DNA of 64,000 nt from JBDHWG01 sp046328525 (GTDB taxonomy: Bacteria; Chloroflexota; Anaerolineae; Epilineales; JAHCIE01), in contig JAXLWK010000007.1 in NCBI GenBank assembly GCA_046328525.1, forward strand, positions 310,001-374,000, read 5' to 3'. The translations under genes and the position numbers were made by a program. Below the pieces are notes generated by a model. It was not told where the DNA came from and did not search any database. It worked only from the letters and a program-made list of their open reading frames with translations. This document shows, one piece after another, positions 25,992-34,171 of this stretch. Numbering within the stretch: the first letter of the stretch is position 1; every line of letters starts with the position of its first letter.

Positions 25992-26624
25992 TTAGCGCGG
26001 CCCGCCGGGTATGCGGAACAGGGCGCGCATCGTCTCCATCGCCCCCGTCGCATAGCTCTGCGTCTTGATGACCGGGTTGACGGCGGTGTCCCGCAGGAAG
26101 CCACTCGTGTCCTTCATCGTCGTCAGCGTCACGTTGACGTTGTCCAGAACGGGCTTCACCTCCGTGTTCATGTACAGGAGGAGCGAGCGCACCTGGAACA
26201 TCAGCCAGGTCACCAGGCCCAGCACCACTATCGACTCGATCGCCAGCAGGATGACCAGCAGATCGCGCACGATGGGCGTCGGCAAGAGCCGGAACGGCTG
26301 CCCGAAGACGAACAGCACGATGACCAGCATGAGCAGAATCACGATGACGGCGACAAGGGTAAAAACCAGGCGCAGGTTCTGCTGCGGCGTCTGGACGTAG
26401 CGCGAGTACGCCGCCTGCGTCATCTCATCGTACAGTGCGGCAGTGTCCACCGCCCCTGGCGCGCTCGCCCCGCCCTGCGCGGACGACGCCTGCCCGGCCG
26501 ACATGGCCGCCGCCACCGTTTGCTGTGCGGCGCGCGATGCCTCGGGCGTTCCTGCCTGGGGAGGAGTTCTAGAGCCGTTCGGCCCGACAGGTGGGGTGCT
26601 GCCGGGTGAGGTCGGATTGTCCAC
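25992..26624 (-). CDS. Membrane protein with Pro/Ala-rich N-terminus
   Basis: The 210-residue protein has a disordered Ser/Pro/Ala-rich first 60 residues, two adjacent transmembrane helices (about 88-110 LVFTLVAVIVILLMLVIVLF and 122-145), and a helical C-terminal part (VKPVLDNVNVTLTTMKDTSG) resembling membrane-anchored coiled regions. It starts with GTG, preceded by AGGAG at a spacing of 8. I do not recognise a family. A promoter overlaps the end of the upstream gene. Confidence 0.7.
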   Translation of the reverse strand: MDNPTSPGSTPPVGPNGSRTPPQAGTPEASRAAQQTVAAAMSAGQASSAQGGASAPGAVDTAALYDEMTQAAYSRYVQTPQQNLRLVFTLVAVIVILLMLVIVLFVFGQPFRLLPTPIVRDLLVILLAIESIVVLGLVTWLMFQVRSLLLYMNTEVKPVLDNVNVTLTTMKDTSGFLRDTAVNPVIKTQSYATGAMETMRALFRIPGGPR

Positions 26625-26660
26625 GGTGTGATCTCCTGCGATGGGAGCAAGATGGCTCGA

Positions 26661-26689
26661 ATTGTATCATATCTTGAGGCGGGCCGCAA
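26661..26689 (-). promoter_or_regulatory. Promoter of the 26624 membrane-protein gene
   Basis: On the minus strand TTGCGG and TACAAT are spaced by 17 bases. The -35 lies inside the 3' end of the upstream gene. Confidence 0.45.
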
Positions 26690-26915
26690 CCAACAATGCA
26701 GCCCAGGCGCCCAGGGTCCCTGCCAGCACAGGGGCAGCGCCGATGCGTCCCCAGTCCCAACCGAAATAGATCGCCAGACCGGCGGCAAGCGCAAACCCTA
26801 GCCACCCCGCGATCCAGTAGCGCGGCATGTCGCCCCACGACCGACCGAACAAAAAGTGTGCCAGAGCCGCGTAGGCTCCGGCCAGCAGGACGGACAGGAG
26901 CAGGGCGGGGATCAT
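26667..26915 (-). CDS. Small three-helix membrane protein
   Basis: The 82-residue protein is nearly all hydrophobic: MIPALLLSVLLAGAYAALAH, YWIAGWLGFALAAGLAIYFG and APVLAGTLGAWAALLVAA form three helices. Its start overlaps the mnmA stop by 4 bases (ATGA), so it is translationally coupled to mnmA. No family recognised. Confidence 0.65.
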   Translation of the reverse strand: MIPALLLSVLLAGAYAALAHFLFGRSWGDMPRYWIAGWLGFALAAGLAIYFGWDWGRIGAAPVLAGTLGAWAALLVAARLKI

Positions 26916-28036
26916 GCCCCGGCCTCAGAGGGCTGACTGAAGTCGGCGCTCCTGTTGGCCGCGTCGTCAATGATGCCACCACCGAGCGCCTCGTCGCCGC
27001 GATAGAAGACCGCGCCCTGGCCCGGCGTGATCGCCCGCTGCGGCTCGGCCAGCGCGACCTCGACCCGCCCATCGGGGAGCGGCGTCACGACGCCCGGCGC
27101 CGGCGTCGCCTTGTAGCGCACCTTGATTTCAACGGCGGTCGGCTCGTCGGGCGCTCCGTTCGTCCAGCTCACATCCCGGACAAAGAAACGGTCACGATAC
27201 AGCCGGCTGGCGTCGCCGACGATGACGGCGTTGCGCGCCGCATCCGTGCCGACGACGTAGAGCGGCTCGCCCGCCGCGATGCCCAGCCCCTTGCGCTGGC
27301 CGAGGGTGTACAGCGGTAGGCCGCCGTGCTCGCCGAGGGTCTGGCCGTTGGTGGACACGATCGGGCCGGGCACGAGGGCGTCGGGCGCGTGCTGTTGAAG
27401 AAAACGCCGATAGTTGTTGTCGGCCAGGAAGCACAGCTCCATGCTATCGTGCTTGCTGGCGACGGGCAGGCCGCGCGCCTCGGCCATGCGCCGCACCTCG
27501 GGCTTGGTGAAGCCGCCAATGGGGAACATGACGTGGGGCAGCTCGCGCTGCGTCAGCATGTGGAGGACATACGACTGGTCCTTGGCGACGTCCACGCCCT
27601 TGAGCAGCCGGTAGCGGCCGTCCACCTGGTCCACGCGGGCGTAGTGGCCCGTCGCCATCGCCGCCGCGCCCAGACTCAGCGCATGCTGCAGGAGGAAGTG
27701 GAAGCGGATGTGGCCGTTGCACGCCAGGCACGGGTTGGGTGTCCGTCCGGCAGCGTACTCCTGGGTAAAGAAGTCCACCACCCACTGCTTGAATACCGTC
27801 TCGAAGTTGAGCAGGTAGAACGGGATGCCCAGGCGGTGCGCGACGTGGCGCGCGTCGTCCACCGCCTCCAGGGAGCAGCACTTGTTCTCCGCCGTCGGGT
27901 CCGGCTCGGACCACAGGCGCATCATAATGCCGATGACGTCGTAGCCCTGCTCCACGAGCAGCGCCGCCACCACCGAGCTATCCACGCCGCCGCTCATGGC
28001 GACGACAACCCGCCGTCCGTTCCCCTGCGACATCAT
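26912..28036 (-). CDS. mnmA: tRNA 2-thiouridylase MnmA
   Basis: The 374-residue enzyme inserts sulfur at position 2 of the wobble uridine in tRNA-Glu/Gln/Lys. The PP-loop AMSGGVDSSV is near residue 14, the first catalytic Cys is in GRTPNPCLACN near 100 and the second in HDSMELCFLADN near 203; the beta-barrel C-terminal domain includes GQRKGLGIAAGEPLYV. Two adjacent ATGs are possible starts. The last residues (RSADFSQPSEAGA) are encoded by a fragment of the dispersed CGACTTCAGTC repeat. A coupled small membrane-protein gene follows. Confidence 0.95.
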   Translation of the reverse strand: MMSQGNGRRVVVAMSGGVDSSVVAALLVEQGYDVIGIMMRLWSEPDPTAENKCCSLEAVDDARHVAHRLGIPFYLLNFETVFKQWVVDFFTQEYAAGRTPNPCLACNGHIRFHFLLQHALSLGAAAMATGHYARVDQVDGRYRLLKGVDVAKDQSYVLHMLTQRELPHVMFPIGGFTKPEVRRMAEARGLPVASKHDSMELCFLADNNYRRFLQQHAPDALVPGPIVSTNGQTLGEHGGLPLYTLGQRKGLGIAAGEPLYVVGTDAARNAVIVGDASRLYRDRFFVRDVSWTNGAPDEPTAVEIKVRYKATPAPGVVTPLPDGRVEVALAEPQRAITPGQGAVFYRGDEALGGGIIDDAANRSADFSQPSEAGA

Positions 28037-28180
28037 TCTCTTGCTCCGCGGCCTGTCCTAGCTGTGCCATCCCCTTACAATTATAGGCAACTTGCCGATA
28101 TTCAGACGCGCAGCGCCCCAGCAACTTACTTGCGCGGCCCCGCTGCCGCACCTCTGCCCAGAAACCACACGCCCCGCTGC

Positions 28181-28285
28181 CATGCTGAGTGCAACGAAGC
28201 ATCCCCCGGCGCTCTGGGGGCCCTTCGCGCTGCTCAGGGCGACACCGGTGTTCCCCTTTGCGTCTTTGCGCCTTTGCGTTTCCAT
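28181..28285. repeat. Adjacent dispersed repeats upstream of the first LIV operon
   Basis: 28181-28243 (CATGCTGAGTGCAACGAAGC...GCTGCTCAGGGCGACA) belongs to the family seen at 10711. 28252-28285 is one arm of the GCAAAGACGC family. No gene is visible between 28037 and 28490. Confidence 0.5.
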
Positions 28286-28415
28286 CTTCGGCCCGGAAAC
28301 CCCCGCCGTCATGCCGAGTATAACGAGACGCTCAGGCTGCCCGTGGCCGGCAGCCCGAGATTCACCAATCCCAAAAAAATACCTTGACGTAAACGTTTGC
28401 TCAGCGAAAAGGCGG

Positions 28416-28443
28416 TTGACACACTCCGCGAAACTCGTATAGT
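28416..28443 (+). promoter_or_regulatory. Promoter of LIV operon 1
   Basis: TTGACA and TATAGT are spaced by 16 bases, about 48 bases before livG. Confidence 0.7.
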
Positions 28444-28490
28444 CACTGGACGCGTCGCAGGCCCTAGACCCGCCCCCACGGAGGTTGGAC

Positions 28491-29303
28491 ATGGCCGAGG
28501 GACTCAACGGCAGCCGCCTGAAGCCAGGTGACCGACAACTCGAGGTCAACAACATTGGCCTGAACTTCGGCGGCGTCGCGGCGCTGAGCGGCGTCAGTCT
28601 CATCGCGCGCCAGGGCGAAATCCTCGCCATCATCGGCCCCAACGGGGCCGGCAAGACGAGCCTGCTCAACTGCATAAGCGGTCTCTACCATCCCCAAATC
28701 GGCAGCATCCTGTTCCACAACGGCGCGACCTACCACCTGACAAAGATGCACCCCAACCGGATCGCCGCCGTCGGCATCGCGCGCTCGTTCCAGAACATCG
28801 AGCTGTTCCGCGCCATGACCGTGCTCGACAACCTCATGCTCGGCGGCCACGTCCACATGAAAACGAACTTCGTGATGGACATGCTCTACTGGGGACCGGC
28901 CCAGCGCGAAGAGGTGCGCTACCGCCGCTTCGTCGAAGACATCATAGACCTGCTCGAAATCGAGCCGATTCGGCGCAAGCCCGTCGGCGCGCTGCCGTAT
29001 GGCCTCCAGAAGCGCGTCGAGCTGGGGCGCGCCCTGACGCTGCGGCCGGCCCTGCTCCTCCTCGATGAACCCATGGCCGGGATGAACGCCGAGGAGAAAG
29101 AGGACATGGCGCGGTTCATCCTGGACGTCAACGAAGAGCACGGCGTCACCATGATTCTGATCGAGCACGACATGGGCGTTGTCATGGACGTCTCGGACCG
29201 CGTCGCCGTCCTCGACTTTGGTGTCAAGATCGCCGACGGCACACCGGACGAGGTGCGCGCCGACCCGGCGGTCGTCAAAGCCTACCTGGGCCAGGAACGG
29301 TAG
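28491..29303 (+). CDS. livG: LIV-type ABC transporter ATPase LivG
   Basis: The 270-residue ATPase energises a branched-chain amino-acid-type importer. Walker A is GPNGAGKTS near residue 46; Walker B is LLLLDEPMAGMN near 186, with the LivG-type insertion and the C-terminal FGVKIADGTPDEVRADPAVV. The signature reads LPYGLQKRVELG, typical for LivG (LSYGxQ). The ATG is preceded by GGAGG; a TTG two codons earlier is less likely. It is the first gene of a six-gene operon with an acyl-CoA ligase second, so the imported solute may be an aromatic or fatty-type acid and not an amino acid. Confidence 0.93.
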   Translation: MAEGLNGSRLKPGDRQLEVNNIGLNFGGVAALSGVSLIARQGEILAIIGPNGAGKTSLLNCISGLYHPQIGSILFHNGATYHLTKMHPNRIAAVGIARSFQNIELFRAMTVLDNLMLGGHVHMKTNFVMDMLYWGPAQREEVRYRRFVEDIIDLLEIEPIRRKPVGALPYGLQKRVELGRALTLRPALLLLDEPMAGMNAEEKEDMARFILDVNEEHGVTMILIEHDMGVVMDVSDRVAVLDFGVKIADGTPDEVRADPAVVKAYLGQER

Positions 29304-29307
29304 CGCC

Positions 29308-31236
29308 ATGCGTGACACATTTCCGCAGCTGCTCGTCGAGAATGCTGCCCGTTGGGGAGACACGCGCGTCGCTCTGCGCGAGAAGGAATTCGGCATCTGG
29401 CAAAGCGTGACGTGGGCCGAGTACCTGCGCCACGTGCGCCACTTCTGCCAGGGCCTCGTCCGCCTGGGCCTGCGCCGCGGCGACACCGTCGCCATCATCG
29501 GCGACAACCGCCCGGAGTGGGTCTACGCCGAGTTGGCGGCCCACGCCGCCGGCGGCAAGAGCGTCGGCATCTACCAGGACTCGGTCACACGCGAGGTCGC
29601 CTACATCCTAACCCACAGTGACGCCCGCTTCATCGTCGTCGAGGACCAGGAGCAGGTGGACAAGATCCTGGAGATATGGCCCGACCTGCGCGGCATTGAG
29701 TACGTCATCTACTATGACCCCAAGGGGATGCGCGGCTACGGCGAGCCGTTCCTGATGGACTTCCGCACCGTCGAGAACCTGGGGCAGGCGTGGGAGGCCG
29801 ACCATCCGGATTGGTTCGAGACGAGCGTCGCCCAGGGCAAGGCCGACGACGTGTGCATCCTCTCGACCACGTCGGGAACAACCGCCGAGCCGAAGCTCGC
29901 CATGCTCACCTTCGACAACCTGCTGAGCGAGGGGCGCAATCTGCTCGCTATAGACCCCCTGTCGCCCGGCGACAACTTCGTGAGCTTCCTGCCGCTCGCC
30001 TGGATGGGCGAGCAGATGATCGCCCTGGCGTGCAGCCTCTACGTCGGCTTCACCATCAATTTCCCGGAATCGCCCGAGACCGTGCCGGAGAACATCCGCG
30101 AGATCGGGCCGCAGGTGATGTTCAGCCCGCCCCGCATCTGGGAGAACATGGTCAGCCAGGTGCAGGTGAAGATCGCCGACACGTCCGCCGAGAAGCGCCG
30201 CCTGTACGAGTGGGCGCTGGGCGTGGGCTACGCCATGGCCGACGCCCGCTTCGACGGCCGCAAACCCTCGACCGCCCTGGCGGCGCAATACCGCATCGCC
30301 GACGGGGCCGTGTTTGCCATGCTCCGCGACAAGCTGGGTCTCGGCCGCGTGCGCCGCTGCTACACCGGCGGCGCCGCCCTCGGCCCCGACGTCTTCCGCT
30401 TCTACCACGCCATCGGCGTCAATCTCAAGCAAATCTACGGTCAGACGGAAATCAGCGGCATCGCCGTGGTTCACCGCGACGGCGCGGTGAAGTTCCAGAC
30501 CGTGGGTGTGCCGATCCCGGAGACCGAGATGCGCATCGCCGACAACGGCGAGATTCTGCTCAAGTCGCCCGCCGTGTTCGCCGGCTACTACAAGCGGCCT
30601 GACCTGACGGCGGAGGCGTTGGAGGATGGCTGGCTGCACACCGGCGACGCGGGCTACCTCGACGACAGCGGGCAGCTCATCGTCATTGACCGGGCGAAGG
30701 ACGTCATGACCCTGCACGACGGCACGAAGTTCAGCCCGCAGTTCATCGAGAACAAGCTGAAGTTCAGCCCGTACATCAAGGAGGCGGTGGTCTTCGGCGG
30801 CGACTGGCCGTTTGTCACCGCCATGATCAACATTGACATGCAAAACGTCGGGAAGTGGGCCGAGCAGCGCCAGATCGCGTACACGACGTACACCGACCTG
30901 GCCCAGAAGCCGCAAGTCTACGCCCTGGTGCGCGAGGCGGTGGAGCGCGCCAACGCCGACATACCGCCGGCCGCCCAGATCCGGCGCTTCCTCTTGCTGC
31001 ACAAGGAGCTTGACGCCGACGACGCCGAGCTGACCCGCACGCGCAAGGTGCGGCGGCGCTACGTCGCGCAGCGCTACGCCGACATCGTCGCGGCGCTGTA
31101 TGGGAGTGACGAGTCCCTGGACGTGGACACAACGATCACCTACCAGGACGGACGCACGGCCCAGATCAAGACGCGGCTGAAAGTCGAGACCGTAGACGGC
31201 GTAGCCGAACGCGCGCCGCACGCCGTCGCGGGGTAG
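29308..31236 (+). CDS. AMP-forming acyl-CoA synthetase
   Basis: The 642-residue adenylate-forming ligase activates a carboxylic acid with ATP and CoA. The P-loop-like motif STTSGTTAEPKLAML is near residue 187, QIYGQTEISG near 379, and LHTGDAGYLDD and VIDRAKDVM near 445-470. Length and the inserted C-terminal segment match the long-chain (FadD15/FAA1-like) class. It lies 4 bases after livG and before livH, an order common in LIV operons linked with acid uptake and activation. The natural substrate cannot be read from sequence. The C-terminal lysine of the adenylating domain is not obvious. Confidence 0.9.
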   Translation: MRDTFPQLLVENAARWGDTRVALREKEFGIWQSVTWAEYLRHVRHFCQGLVRLGLRRGDTVAIIGDNRPEWVYAELAAHAAGGKSVGIYQDSVTREVAYILTHSDARFIVVEDQEQVDKILEIWPDLRGIEYVIYYDPKGMRGYGEPFLMDFRTVENLGQAWEADHPDWFETSVAQGKADDVCILSTTSGTTAEPKLAMLTFDNLLSEGRNLLAIDPLSPGDNFVSFLPLAWMGEQMIALACSLYVGFTINFPESPETVPENIREIGPQVMFSPPRIWENMVSQVQVKIADTSAEKRRLYEWALGVGYAMADARFDGRKPSTALAAQYRIADGAVFAMLRDKLGLGRVRRCYTGGAALGPDVFRFYHAIGVNLKQIYGQTEISGIAVVHRDGAVKFQTVGVPIPETEMRIADNGEILLKSPAVFAGYYKRPDLTAEALEDGWLHTGDAGYLDDSGQLIVIDRAKDVMTLHDGTKFSPQFIENKLKFSPYIKEAVVFGGDWPFVTAMINIDMQNVGKWAEQRQIAYTTYTDLAQKPQVYALVREAVERANADIPPAAQIRRFLLLHKELDADDAELTRTRKVRRRYVAQRYADIVAALYGSDESLDVDTTITYQDGRTAQIKTRLKVETVDGVAERAPHAVAG

Positions 31237-31296
31237 GCAAGCGGCCGCGGCCGGGGCTTTGCGCAAGGTGACGAACACAATCGCTCGGAGGCCCGC

Positions 31297-32169
31297 ATGT
31301 CTCTGTTCCTCCAACTGACTCTGACAGGGCTGAGTAACGGGGCGATCTACGCCCTCATGGCCCTGGGCGTCGTCGTCATCTACAAATCGAGCGGCGTCAT
31401 CAACTTCGCCCAGGGAGCGTTCCTCCTGGTCGGGGCCTACGTGACGTACTGGGCCGTGGGGCAGGTCGGCCTGCCGTGGCCCGTCGGCGTTCTCGCCGCC
31501 ATCGTCACCGCCGCCATCCTGGGCATCCTCGTCGAGCGCCTGGCGCTCCGCCCGCTCATCGGCGAGCCGATCATCTCCATCATCATGGTGACCATCGGCC
31601 TCAGCTCCCTGGTCGCCGCCATCATCAGCCTCATCTGGGGCACACAGTCGCAGCCCTTTCCTGCCTTCATCCCCAACGCGAACGTCACGATCCTCGGCGC
31701 GGTCACACCCATGGACCGCATCTACGCCGTGGCGCTGTGCGGCCTGTTCCTGCTCGGCTTCATTCTCTTCTTCCGCCTGACCAGCGAGGGCATCGCCATG
31801 CGCGCCGTGGCCGACGACCAGCAGGCCGCGATGAGCATGGGCATCAGCATCCAGCGCATCTTCGCCGTCGCCTGGGCCATCGCCGCCGTCACCGCGGCGG
31901 TGGCGGGCATCCTCGTCGCCAACATCGTCGGCGTCAGCACCGACGTCGGCCGCATCGGGTTGCAGGTCTTTCCGGTCGTCATTCTCGGCGGCCTCGACTC
32001 CATCCCTGGCGCGATCGTCGGCGGCGCGATCATCGGCCTCCTCCAGGCGTACACCGGCGGCTACATCGGCGGCGGCACGGAGCAGGTCATCCCCTTCATC
32101 ATCCTGGTCATTATGCTGATGGTCAAGCCCTACGGACTGTTCGGCCAGCGCCGCATCGAGCGCGTATAG
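31297..32169 (+). CDS. livH: LIV-type permease LivH
   Basis: The 290-residue protein has about eight transmembrane helices and the LivH pattern: LTGLSNGAIYALMALGVVVI at the start, SSGVINFAQGAFLLVGAY near 30 and AMRAVADDQQAAMSMGI near 168, which is the coupling-helix region facing the ATPase. GGAGG precedes the ATG. It forms the translocation pore with LivM. Confidence 0.93.
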   Translation: MSLFLQLTLTGLSNGAIYALMALGVVVIYKSSGVINFAQGAFLLVGAYVTYWAVGQVGLPWPVGVLAAIVTAAILGILVERLALRPLIGEPIISIIMVTIGLSSLVAAIISLIWGTQSQPFPAFIPNANVTILGAVTPMDRIYAVALCGLFLLGFILFFRLTSEGIAMRAVADDQQAAMSMGISIQRIFAVAWAIAAVTAAVAGILVANIVGVSTDVGRIGLQVFPVVILGGLDSIPGAIVGGAIIGLLQAYTGGYIGGGTEQVIPFIILVIMLMVKPYGLFGQRRIERV

Positions 32170-32181
32170 CAAGGGGGTCCC

Positions 32182-33225
32182 ATGGAAAGCGGCATCTTCC
32201 AAACTACTTACCAGAAAGACATGGCGCTGCGGCGCACGCCGGCGCAGTTCATCCGCCTCGGCCTGCTGCTAACCTTTGTCCTTATTTTCCCCTTCTTCGC
32301 CGACAACTACTGGCTGACCCTCGCCAACCAGATCGGCATCGCCGCCATCGGCGCGATTGGCCTCAACATCCTGGTCGGCTACACCGGGCAGATTAGCCTG
32401 GGGCAGGGGGCGTTCCTGGGCGTCGGCGCGTATGCCACCGGCATCCTGGTCAAGCAGGTCGGCGCGCCGTGGCCTGTGGCCGTCGTCGCCGCGTGCCTCA
32501 TCACCGCCCTCGTCGGCATGGTGTTCGGCATCCCGGCCCTGCGCCTCAAAGGGCTGTACCTGGCGATTGCGACCCTCGCCGCCCAGGAGATCATCGAGTG
32601 GGTCATCATCCACAGCCCGAACCTGACCGGCGGCGTCGAGGCCATGGTGATCCCCGCGCCGACGCTGTTCGGCCTGCGCATCAACACCGACGCCCGCTTC
32701 TACTGGGTCATCCTGGTGTGCCTCATTCTCACCATCATTCTGACGAGCAATCTGTTCCGCACCCGAACAGGGCGCGCCTTCATCGCCATCCGCGACCAGG
32801 ACATCGCCGCGTCGGTCATGGGCGTCAATCTGTTCCGCTACAAGTTGCTGGCCTTCGCCGTGTCGTCGTTCTTCGTCGGCCTGGCCGGCGCGCTGACGGC
32901 CGAGTACCGCACCATCATCTCGTGGGAGCGCTTCACCCTGGACACGTCCATCCTGTACCTGGCGATGATCATCATCGGTGGGCTTGGCTCCGTCAGCGGC
33001 GCTGTGATGGGCGCGGCGTTCATGACGCTGCTGCCCGCCCTGCTCCAGCTGCTCGGCCGCACGGCCGGCGGCGCCGTGCCTAACATATTGCAGCAGATCC
33101 CGTTCTTGCAGCAGGCGTTCTTCGGTCTCGTCATCATCCTGTTCCTCGTCTTCGAGCCGGAAGGGTTGGCGCGCATGTGGCGCAACATCAAAGACTACTT
33201 CCGCCTGTGGCCGTTCAGCTACTAA
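32182..33225 (+). CDS. livM: LIV-type permease LivM
   Basis: The 347-residue membrane subunit has the LivM hallmarks GLNILVGYTGQISLGQGAFL near 63 and AIRDQDIAASVMGVNLFRYK (coupling loop) near 203, and ends after LFLVFEPEGLARMWRN. It follows livH by 12 bases. Its TAA stop is also the target-site duplication of the insertion sequence that follows, so the protein is complete but the operon is interrupted directly after it. Confidence 0.93.
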   Translation: MESGIFQTTYQKDMALRRTPAQFIRLGLLLTFVLIFPFFADNYWLTLANQIGIAAIGAIGLNILVGYTGQISLGQGAFLGVGAYATGILVKQVGAPWPVAVVAACLITALVGMVFGIPALRLKGLYLAIATLAAQEIIEWVIIHSPNLTGGVEAMVIPAPTLFGLRINTDARFYWVILVCLILTIILTSNLFRTRTGRAFIAIRDQDIAASVMGVNLFRYKLLAFAVSSFFVGLAGALTAEYRTIISWERFTLDTSILYLAMIIIGGLGSVSGAVMGAAFMTLLPALLQLLGRTAGGAVPNILQQIPFLQQAFFGLVIILFLVFEPEGLARMWRNIKDYFRLWPFSY

Positions 33226-34144
33226 GTGCCTATCCGAATAACGGAATATGACGTATACTTTTAAGTATGAACACAGAAACACCCGCCCAACGAACACGAG
33301 CACGAACGCCCAACAACCGCACGACGACCGGTTTCTGCATCTCTGACGAACTGTGGGCCATGCTGGAGCCGCTGCTGCCAGAGCATGTCAACACCCACCG
33401 CTTCGGCGGCGGCCGCCCGCGTGTCCCCGACCGTCGCTGCGCCGATGCCATCTTCTACGTCCTGCGCATGGGCTGTCAGTGGGAGGCGCTGAACCAGACG
33501 GAGTTGTGCGCCAAGTCCACCGCGCATGACCGCTTTCAGGTGTGGGCCGCAGCGGGCGTGTTCCTGAAGCTGTGGCAAGTCGGCGTCCAACGCTTCGACG
33601 AGTTGAAAGGCATCGACTGGGACTGGCTGAGTATGGACGGGGCGATGACCAAAGCGCCGCTTGGGGGGGAAAAAGACGGGGCCGAACCCCACCGACCGCG
33701 GCAAAGGCGGCGTCAAGCGCAGTCTGTTGACCGAAGGGTCGGGTGTGCCGATTGGCCTGGCAGTGGACGGCGCGAATCGGCACGACATGAAGCTGGTGCG
33801 TGAGACGCTTGAAAGTATCGTCGTGGCGCGACCTCAGCCCACGGATGAGCAGCCGCAAGGGCTGTGCCTGGACAAAGGCTACGACTACGACGAAGTGCGT
33901 AAGACGCTGGCCGAGTTTGGTTTCACCGCCCACATCCGCTCGCGGGGCGAAGAGGCGCAGGATCTCAAGCGCGAGGCCGGCAAGAAGGCGCGGCGCTGGG
34001 TCGTCGAGCGCAGCCACAGCTGGCTCAACCGCTTTCGACGTATTCTGGTGCGCTGGGACAAGAAGCCCGAACACTACTGCGCCTTTCTGCACTTCGCCTG
34101 CGCCCTCATCGCCCTCCGTGCCACAGGGTTATTCGGATAGGCTC
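33226..34144 (+). mobile_element. IS5-type insertion sequence (919 bp)
   Basis: The ends are GTGCCTATCCGAATAAC and, as reverse complement of the right end, GAGCCTATCCGAATAAC, a 17-base terminal repeat with one mismatch. A TAA direct repeat (33223-33225 and 34145-34147) flanks it; the left copy is the livM stop. It carries one transposase with the IS5-family DDE layout. It splits livM from livJ in the LIV operon. Confidence 0.85.
33267..34140 (+). pseudogene. IS5-family transposase, reading frame split
   Basis: The first frame (33267 to about 33675) has the helix-turn-helix-like start ISDELWAMLEPLLPEH and WLSMDGAMTKAPLGGEK; the second (about 33664-34140) continues TGPNPTDRGKGGVKRS, VDGANRHDMK, LDKGYDYDEV and the WVVERSHSWLNRFRRILVRW box with the DDE glutamate. 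The junction is a run of seven G and five A residues at 33663-33674. Deleting one A restores the usual family motif GGEKTGPNPTDRGK, so this copy has one base too many. A -1 programmed shift would hit TGA soon after, so either the element is dead or it needs +1 or slippage-based expression. Confidence 0.75.
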
Positions 34145-34171
34145 TAAGCCCCACACACAAAGGAGGAGATC

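Noticed and set aside
29608..32202. 864-residue minus-strand open frame opposite the acyl-CoA ligase and livH
   Set aside because: Asp/Glu/His-rich low-complexity translation spanning two well-recognised genes on the other strand; an antisense artefact.
33661..33735. Programmed -1 frameshift for the IS transposase
   Set aside because: The -1 frame after the G7A5 run reaches TGA after 18 codons; only the +1 frame continues the transposase.
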